This document shows, piece after piece, positions 58,031 through 64,000 of a stretch of DNA of 64,000 nt. Position 1 is the stretch's first letter. The number at the start of each line of letters is the position of its first letter. Location: positions 35,666-99,665 of the forward strand of contig JAUCBJ010007275.1 in assembly GCA_032718475.1 (NCBI GenBank). Direction: 5' to 3'. Under the pieces are notes generated by a model that made no database searches, was not told the DNA's origin, and saw nothing but the letters and a program-made list of their open reading frames with translations. The translations under genes were made by a program, and so were the position numbers. Source of the DNA: Nemertoderma westbladi. Its lineage: Eukaryota; Xenacoelomorpha; Nemertodermatida; Nemertodermatidae.

Positions 58031-58771
58031 TTAAATCCTTGTCAAAATCCTTGACCTTTCTAGGTCAGTCGTCGCCCTTATCTCGTCTATCCTATTCGCG
58101 ACGAAAATAGGGTATCTCGTCTTCTCGTTATGTAGCCACCCTAGCACTACCATGGAGTCCGTCCAGTAGTGTGTCTCCACTATGTTGGGTATAGTGTCCA
58201 TCAAGTAAGCTGTGGCCCTTACTCCTAACCTCGCAGCTGTCAGCTCGAGTTTTGGCACTGACGCTGAATCTGGTGGCATCGACTTTGCTTTACTAAATGC
58301 AAGTCTGGGCTTATGAGCCCCCTTTCGCTGTACCAAATAAAGTGCCGCTCCATATGCTTCTAAAGATGCATCGGAGAACATGTGTAGATCCAGGTCCGTC
58401 ATGTCTCCGTCCGGGAAATACACGCGTGGCATGCTATACGTCCCCATCTGCTCCAGACTCCCCGTCCACTTACTCCACTGTTTACTTATTTCTTCCGGGA
58501 CCTCCGTATCCCACTCATCCTTTAACTTGTATACTTTCTTTAGTATCTGTTTCCCTGTGACTAACAATGGGGATGCTAGGCCTAGGGGATCGTATATCCT
58601 TGCTATGTATGATACAAAGCCCCACTTAGTGTGGATCTCTGCACCCTCTTGGCTCAGTTGATACTCCAACTCGTCTGTCTCATGGTTCCACACGATCCCT
58701 AGCGCCTTCTGCTGAGACTCCACTCTCTTGTTCACCATATCCTGTCCCTTTGCTGTTGTGGGGTTGTCCAT
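58031..58771 (-). pseudogene. pol: BEL-C Pao block and RNase H
   Basis: A 246-codon open stretch starting in the reverse-transcriptase thumb. It has YDPLGLASPLLV (Pao-specific block), MFSDASLEAYGAAL (RNase H first Asp), VPKLELTAARL (Glu) and HYWTDSMVVLGWL (second Asp). Catalytic residues look conserved. It is separated from the upstream reverse transcriptase by breaks at 58,772-58,898. Confidence 0.9.
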
Positions 58772-58898
58772 GGTCGACTCTGGTCATTTGTCTTCTATGG
58801 CCTTCATGAATTCCTCGGAGCTGGACTGGAACTTAGTCAGGTTGAACCCAGATCCTTTTAGGATGTCGCGAACCTCGCGCCCTATCTCCAGTATTTCT

Positions 58899-59522
58899 TC
58901 AACCGTGTTTCCAGATCCCATCCCCATCGTCTACATAGAAACCACGTCGAATCATGTCGATCGCCTTCGCACTATACTCTCCTTCTTTGCCCTCTACCGT
59001 ATCTCTCACAGCCATAGTCGTTGTAAATGAGGATGACTTGGCCCCCATGTTTTGCACCACCATTTTGTACATCGGTATCGCAGACGGTTCTTCGTCGCCG
59101 TTGTACCATAGGAAGCGCTGACTGTCGCTGTCCTCTTCTGTCACATGGACTTGGTTGAACATACCTCCAATGTCGCACGTGAAGGCTTGCCTCCCATTCC
59201 TGAATCTCAACAGGACCTCCATCCCCGAATTATATATGTTGGGGCCCTCCAGCAGATAGTCGTTTAGGCTCTTGCCATTCGTTTTGGCCGACGCGTTGAC
59301 CACCATCCGCAGTTTACCCTTCTTTGGGTCTAGAGCCACGTGCAGTGGCAGATAGTAGGTTCTGTCCGTGTTTGGCTCGTCGACCGGTAACTCCACGGCC
59401 CATCCCTTCTCAACGTTTATCCTGATCGTCCTGTGGTTGTACTCGTCCTTCTCGGGGCTCCGTCTGAATGTCTGCTTCAGTTTGCGAAGCCTCGTGAGTA
59501 CCATCCCTTTGTTGTCTGGCAA
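58899..59522 (-). pseudogene. pol: BEL-C reverse transcriptase
   Basis: A 207-codon open stretch with YYLPLHVALDPKKGKLRMVV, NDYLLEGPN, FTCDIGGMFNQV (first catalytic Asp) and FYVDDGDG (YVDD). Lies between the protease region and the Pao block. The frame is lost beyond the YVDD block. Confidence 0.92.
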
Positions 59523-60482
59523 TGGTAGTTTTGGTTGTTTTCACACCATTCCTATGGTGTACCGTCCCCCTTCGCACTTCATCGACTCTCTTTACGCTCT
59601 CTTCTACTGAGGTTCCGACCCCGGCCTCCTTCAATCCTTCGAAGTCCTGCTTCAGCAGCCGCTTAAGCTGCTCCTCTGCTCCTTCATCCTCCATCTCCCT
59701 CATTGTCCCTGCGAACATGCACCCTGATGTCTCCGACACCCTGAATGGAATTTTGGTTTTAATTGGGCTGCTAAGCGTCCATCCAAACGGCGTGAGAATC
59801 GCCATTGGATCGCACGCCTGTTCTCTCCGAATATGGTCCGTACTCTCTCGTGGGCCGTCGGACAATCCATTCCCATTATGATGGATATTTTCGGGACGCC
59901 CAGTTCCGGTATTGAGAAATCGATATTGTCCAGGAACCGGTATTGCTCGACCTCGATCCTATTGGGTCTCCTGGCGTTTATATTAATCAATTCTATAATC
60001 TGAATAGGGTCGATGGTCGCCCCATAATCACATCCTGGTGCTATTGCTGATATTTCGCACCTTCCCATCCCCATCTCCAGGACCTCATCCTTGCTCGAGA
60101 TAGTAGTTACCGCCATCCTACTCGGCCTCGTTTGTAACCTTATCTCCTCGGCAACCCAATTCTCCACCAGCGTGAAGGCTGCTCCGCTGTCAACCAGCAT
60201 CAATGTCGTAACCAATCGACCGCTTTCTCCCATCACCCTCACTGGTACCACCCTGAGTACTACCGTTCCCCTTATCTTCGCTCCTATGGTGCTTGTCGCC
60301 ATTGTTTGTCCTTTGCCTTGACCGAATCTTATTGGTGTCTCCTTACACTCTTCAACCCTGTGTCCTCCTACCACACATCGGTGAAAAATTCCATTCTTAT
60401 CAGCGTAGGCTATCCGATCTTGTTCGAGTAGCACCTGCCAATGCTTACAGTCCATGGTCTTATGGGTTCCATTTTTATGCAA
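59410..60482 (-). pseudogene. pol: BEL-C protease region with zinc-knuckle remnant
   Basis: Two overlapping frames (59,700-60,482 and 59,410-59,865) that were one. It starts with a damaged knuckle (THKTMDC, then HRCVVGGHRVEEC with the first Cys position occupied by Phe). It continues with TTLMLVDSGAAFTLV, the aspartic protease site DSGA, and then FGWTLSSPI. A frameshift near 59,830 separates the frames. Confidence 0.88.
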
Positions 60483-60559
60483 TTAACATTTGTATCCTGG
60501 TTTGTAACATTCCTTGTATAGCCCTACACGTATTGCGCGTAGATTCACATCTATCAGTT

Positions 60560-61461
60560 TAGTGTTTTGGTTATTTGGATTTGGCCTACTGGGTGTGTTG
60601 GGATTATATTTGTTCGTGTTATTATTTTGTCCCTGTTCGTGCCACGGTGTGGCCCTACTCCCAGCTATCTGTGGATTTGCAGCCCCTGTGTCGCCGCGTA
60701 TGGTAGTGACTGTCTTAATTTTGGTAACGCATTTGCCGCACTATATTCTTGTTTCGGCCTGTTGTATTCGGTCTTTGGCGCCTTTCCCAGGCTATCCTCG
60801 CTGTAGACTAGGTCTGTGATTAGTTCTGCTTCGTAATTGAGGAAGTTCAACATTTCCTCTAGGCCTGGTTCCGCACCTTTCTTCTCCCGGGTGGAGAAGA
60901 CGATCTTCCTCCACTTATTTCTTAGCCAGATTGGCAGTGCCTGCGCTATCGTGGTGATGTTATTCGATGCGTTGAGTTCGTAAGGCGCATCCAAGGTCTT
61001 CAGCACAATCAGCGTCTTTTCGACTTTATTCGCAAAAGTCTTGATGCTGAAGTCTTGAGGCTTGATGCCTGTAGGCCACCTGATGTTATTCCACTCAAGG
61101 TCTTCCGGATGATCTTGGCAGGGTGTCCGTACTCTCTGTCTAGGGCCCGCCATCCAGTCGTGAATCCACCCTCGATACCTTGATACTGCCTTACGATGTC
61201 GTACGCTGGGCCCCCTGTGTAAACTTGTAAATATTTTAGGCACTCCGCCTGTGTCAGATTCTTTGTTAATATTTCATTACTGTATATGCGTCGGAATTGC
61301 AGATATTCCTACATTCTGCTTCCATCGAATTTAAACGGCTCCACTGGTGGCAGCCCGATCCTGGACTTAAGGGCATCGATGAGTGTTGCCATTCCCATCG
61401 CCTGTACTTCTAGTGGGCTCGATGGATGCTGTACAGACTCTCCTGTTGCTGGGTGCGGTTC
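60560..61461 (-). pseudogene. gag: BEL-C gag, central and C-terminal part
   Basis: MGMATLIDALKSRIGLPPVE and PFKFDGSRM, then a TAG near 61,309, followed by ECLKYLQVYTGGPAYDIVRQ and GWRALDREYGHP in other phases. The open stretch 60,665-61,243 then has NKVEKTLIVLKTLDAPYELN and AQALPIWLRNKW. The order is that of BEL/Pao gag. The apparent start Met at 61,530 belongs to the inserted gypsy LTR, not to gag. Confidence 0.82.
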
Positions 61462-61634
61462 TATAGTGGTGGCCGGTGCCCCCCCCCCTTTTCCCCTAGG
61501 ATATATATAGAGAGACTTTACCGGTACCACAGGACTGATCTGTACTATATAGATATTTGGTTTTATTATCTTGAGTCTGCATGTGTGCGGTAGCTAGCCA
61601 CTTCTGACCGTCTGTTATTATTATCGAAATAACA
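61462..61634 (+). repeat. gypsy left LTR
   Basis: 173 bp, TATAGTGGTGGCCGG ... GAAATAACA. Matches 63,838-64,000 apart from a 10- versus 18-base C run and a few substitutions. Starts TA rather than the usual TG in both copies. Confidence 0.82.
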
Positions 61635-61711
61635 TTGATAGATACTTTAACATTCATACTTATTATTTTATATATATTTATATTATTTATTATTTATATT
61701 TATATATATTT

Positions 61712-63694
61712 AAGGAAAAATCGATTAGGGATTACCAGCAGCCCACTGACTACCACAGCCTTCGGCGCTTCCTTGGGATGATTGGATTTTATCGGCGATT
61801 CATTCCGTATTACACCGCGATTATACTGCCTCTCCAACGCCTCATAAGAGTGTCTCAGCCAAAGCGGGGCGGTTCATCCCCGTACGAGTGGACTTCAGCA
61901 CATGACAAATCCTTCATTGCTATCAAGAACGCCCTGGTGGATGCAGTCACATTAGCCCACCCATCTAAAGATCCAGAGGTGGAACTCACTCTCACCACAG
62001 ACGCATCATCCACAACAATAGCAGGTGTTTTACACCAAATCGTTAACAACAAACCGGAACCACTTGGCTTTTTCAATAAAGGCCTCAACGACCAACAATC
62101 AACTCTCTCAGCGTTCGACCGCGAGTTACTCGCCGTATACAAATCAGTCGAACACTTTCGCCACATAATCGACGGGCGCCGCGTAACAGTGTTCACCGAC
62201 CACAAACCAATCGCCGTTGCATTTAGTCACAAATCACATGTTGGGAAAACACCTAAACAACAGCGCCAGCTCTCTTATATAAGCGAATTCATCACCGATA
62301 TTCTACACATATCAGGGGCTGATAATGTAGTAGCCGACGCGCTATCTAGAGTCCCAGCCGAACCTCTATCAATTCACGCAGTCGAAACAGATACATGGGG
62401 CTTGAAAGAAATAGCCGAAGCTCAAACACGATGTGAAGAGATAAATAAGCTTCCCACCGATACATCAATCAAACTGAAATCATTTCAATTGAGAGATGGC
62501 TCCGTACTGTGGTGTGATGTTTCACAAGAATCGCCCAGACCATTTGTTCCCGTAAAACTCCGATCACAAATATTTAGTGAATTACACAACCTCAGCCACC
62601 CAGGCCGCAAAGCCACGACCAATTTAATTTGTTCTCGATTTGTTTGGCCCAGAATGCGAGGCGAAATAGCATTATGGTGTAAAGAATGTATGAATTGCCA
62701 GAGGAGCAAAGTCGATAAACACACTAAAGCACAATTCCAAGTATTCGATGAACCATCATCGCGATTCACCACAGTCCATATGGACATCGTAGGGCCTTTA
62801 CCTATCTCCGAATCTCATCTCGGTAGTACTTCGCCTTACCGATACATCGTCACATTCGTAGACCGATATACACGATGGACAGAAGCAACTCCCACCGATA
62901 GTATTCTAGCGGAAGACATTGCTCACATCTTCGTCGATACTTGGTTCAGCCGGTTCGGAACACCACTTCAGCTGGTTACCGATCGAGGACCACAGTTCGA
63001 AAGCGCACTCTTTGCTGAAATATCTACGATTATCGGTTTCCACCGACTAAGGATAACAGCCTACCACCCACAGGCCAATGGTTTCATAGAACGCCGTCAC
63101 CGAACCTTTAAAAGTGCTATACGAGCCCGCGGTACAGATTGGATCAGATCTCTTCCCCTGGTTCTATTCGGAATGCGCATTCATACTACGGATGAGTTCC
63201 CGAGTCCGTTCGAGATGGTTACTGGAACCCGCCCTTTAATACCCAGTTTAGCTCTCACATCGCAACGAGCCCATCTGTCTTCAACAGAAGCAAAAAACTT
63301 CCTAGGGAGACTACGCGAGAATATGGCAGAGATGGAATTTCGACCTCCGCGAGTACCGGCACAACAGCGAACTTACATGCCAGCAGGATTAGAAAGCTGC
63401 TACCGAGTTTGGGTTCGGGTAGATAGAGTGAAGCGCTCCCTAGAAGCCCCGTACACCGGCCCCTACGTTGTACTGGAACGACATCCCAAATTCTATGTTC
63501 TGCAGAATGGCAAGCACAAAGATACTGTGAGCATCGACCGATTAAAACCAGTTTACGAGGGTGTATCTAAACCAGTAAAATCGAGGAAGGAAGATATTAC
63601 CGAAACTCAGACCAATGGTCCGGTCTCAAACCATCCACGTCCAAAACCCACCAAAACAGTCAGTTTTGATGATAACGTACTGTACTGTTCATGA
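61712..63694 (+). CDS. pol: gypsy pol remnant: RNase H and integrase (intact frame)
   Basis: Open from about 61,712; the first ATG is at 61,778 (638 codons). It begins inside the reverse-transcriptase end (LRRFLGMIGFYRRFIP). RNase H follows: TTDASSTTIAGVL, ELLAVYKSVEHFR and VFTDHKPI, with DALSR at its end. Integrase has an HHCC finger (H...H...CKECMNC), acidic residues in HMDIVGPL, TDRGPQFES and GFIERRHRTFK, and a C-terminal GPYVVLERHPKFYVL..DRLKP module of GPY/F type. All DDE residues are present. Without its own reverse transcriptase it cannot transpose alone. Confidence 0.92.
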   Translation, partial: KEKSIRDYQQPTDYHSLRRFLGMIGFYRRFIPYYTAIILPLQRLIRVSQPKRGGSSPYEWTSAHDKSFIAIKNALVDAVTLAHPSKDPEVELTLTTDASSTTIAGVLHQIVNNKPEPLGFFNKGLNDQQSTLSAFDRELLAVYKSVEHFRHIIDGRRVTVFTDHKPIAVAFSHKSHVGKTPKQQRQLSYISEFITDILHISGADNVVADALSRVPAEPLSIHAVETDTWGLKEIAEAQTRCEEINKLPTDTSIKLKSFQLRDGSVLWCDVSQESPRPFVPVKLRSQIFSELHNLSHPGRKATTNLICSRFVWPRMRGEIALWCKECMNCQRSKVDKHTKAQFQVFDEPSSRFTTVHMDIVGPLPISESHLGSTSPYRYIVTFVDRYTRWTEATPTDSILAEDIAHIFVDTWFSRFGTPLQLVTDRGPQFESALFAEISTIIGFHRLRITAYHPQANGFIERRHRTFKSAIRARGTDWIRSLPLVLFGMRIHTTDEFPSPFEMVTGTRPLIPSLALTSQRAHLSSTEAKNFLGRLRENMAEMEFRPPRVPAQQRTYMPAGLESCYRVWVRVDRVKRSLEAPYTGPYVVLERHPKFYVLQNGKHKDTVSIDRLKPVYEGVSKPVKSRKEDITETQTNGPVSNHPRPKPTKTVSFDDNVLYCS

Positions 63695-63824
63695 CTATCG
63701 AGTAATACGTAACCTAGCAGCAATTCGTTTTTTTTTTAGTTATTGTTTTATAATTCGTTTAGGATTTTACCATATTATTTGCTTTGTGTTTGTTATATTG
63801 CACGCTCCGCGTCTAGGCGGGGGA

Positions 63825-63837
63825 GTCTATAGTGGTG
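63825..63837 (+). promoter_or_regulatory. gypsy polypurine tract
   Basis: AGGCGGGGGAGTC immediately before the right LTR, the usual plus-strand primer of Ty3/gypsy elements. Confidence 0.8.
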
Positions 63838-64000
63838 GCCGGTGCCCCCCCCCCCCCCCCCCTTTTTCCCCTAGAATATATATATAGAGAGACTTTACCG
63901 GTACCACAGGACTGATCTGTACTATATAGATATTCGTTTTATTATCTTGAGTCTGCATGTGTGCGGTAGCTAGCCACTTCTGACCGTCTGTTATTATTAT
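63838..64000 (+). repeat. gypsy right LTR (cut by window edge)
   Basis: 163 of about 181 expected bases, with an 18-base C run at 63,845-63,862. The window ends at TTATTATTAT, about 10 bases before the expected LTR end. Confidence 0.82.

Larger units (their letters stand above)
54911..64000 (-). mobile_element. BEL-C: decayed BEL/Pao element, minus strand (5' end outside window)
   Basis: Reading leftward from 61,461: gag, protease, reverse transcriptase, RNase H, integrase and the BEL C-terminal domain down to 56,153, then a repeat-rich region to about 54,911 that is 3' untranslated sequence or LTR. A Ty3/gypsy copy (61,462 to beyond 64,000) splits gag, so the N-terminal gag and 5' LTR lie beyond the right edge. 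Motifs (DSGA protease, YVDD) differ from BEL-A/B, so it is another lineage. I could not fix the LTR borders. Confidence 0.85.
61462..64000 (+). mobile_element. Ty3/gypsy deletion derivative inserted in BEL-C gag
   Basis: Left LTR 61,462-61,634, internal region with only the end of reverse transcriptase, RNase H and integrase, polypurine tract, right LTR from 63,838 running off the window. Gag, protease and most of the reverse transcriptase are absent, replaced by 75 bp of AT-rich sequence. The remaining ORF is unbroken, so the loss is recent or the frame has been under selection. The integrase has a GPY/F-type end but no chromodomain. Confidence 0.85.

Noticed and set aside
1-64000. tRNA, rRNA or other structural RNA genes
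   Set aside because: I found no cloverleaf with A/B boxes and no rRNA-like sequence on either strand by eye.

Overview
The window is animal genomic DNA, almost certainly from a marine invertebrate. It carries one recognisable host exon, the start of an STK11IP/LIP1-like leucine-rich-repeat protein on the minus strand at the left edge. Almost everything else is transposable elements and tandem repeats. Palindromic words such as AGGCCT, ACCGGT and GTAC are very frequent. An echinoderm, hemichordate or other marine deuterostome is plausible, but I cannot name the species.

Layout. 1-697: host exon. About 1.67-5.07 kb: a nest of DNA transposons (an outer element holding a hAT MITE with an 8-bp target duplication and a second element with related ends, which itself holds a LINE tail). 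7.7-8.85 kb: a decayed non-LTR reverse transcriptase on the minus strand. 8.9-12.1 kb: three more inverted-repeat elements and a 68-bp minisatellite. 13,618-29,671: BEL-A, a 16.05-kb BEL/Pao LTR retrotransposon with 1,175-bp LTRs and a perfect 5-bp target duplication. 29.7-33.6 kb: a G-rich minisatellite, a motif-studded inverted-repeat element, CTCF-like motif repeats and a LINE tail. 33,908 to about 52,620: BEL-B, an 18.7-kb relative of BEL-A, more decayed. About 54.9-64.0 kb: BEL-C, a different BEL/Pao lineage on the minus strand, interrupted in gag by a small Ty3/gypsy deletion derivative (61,462 to beyond 64,000).

The most interesting object is the BEL-A/BEL-B family. After a standard single-frame gag-pol (coiled-coil gag, zinc knuckles, DSGS protease, YMDD reverse transcriptase, RNase H, integrase) it has a conserved 1.6-kb spacer and then a long extra sense ORF, here called ORF3. 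ORF3 is estimated at 1,200 codons or more when intact. It does not look like an envelope gene. It carries a canonical CCHC zinc knuckle, further Cys/His clusters and a lysine/arginine-rich C-terminus, so it looks like a second nucleic-acid-binding protein. The spacer holds a duplicated cassette in which a CCAGA/TCTGG hairpin runs directly into AATAAA. That suggests the gag-pol and ORF3 transcripts are separately processed. Both copies are broken in ORF3 in different ways: a 3-kb deletion in BEL-A, and in BEL-B a diverged duplication around a foreign insert plus a 148-bp patch of reverse-transcriptase sequence. These look like template-switch products, so these copies probably moved with proteins supplied by intact relatives.

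All identity figures and alignments were made by eye. Gene calls rest on motif recognition, not on database searches.
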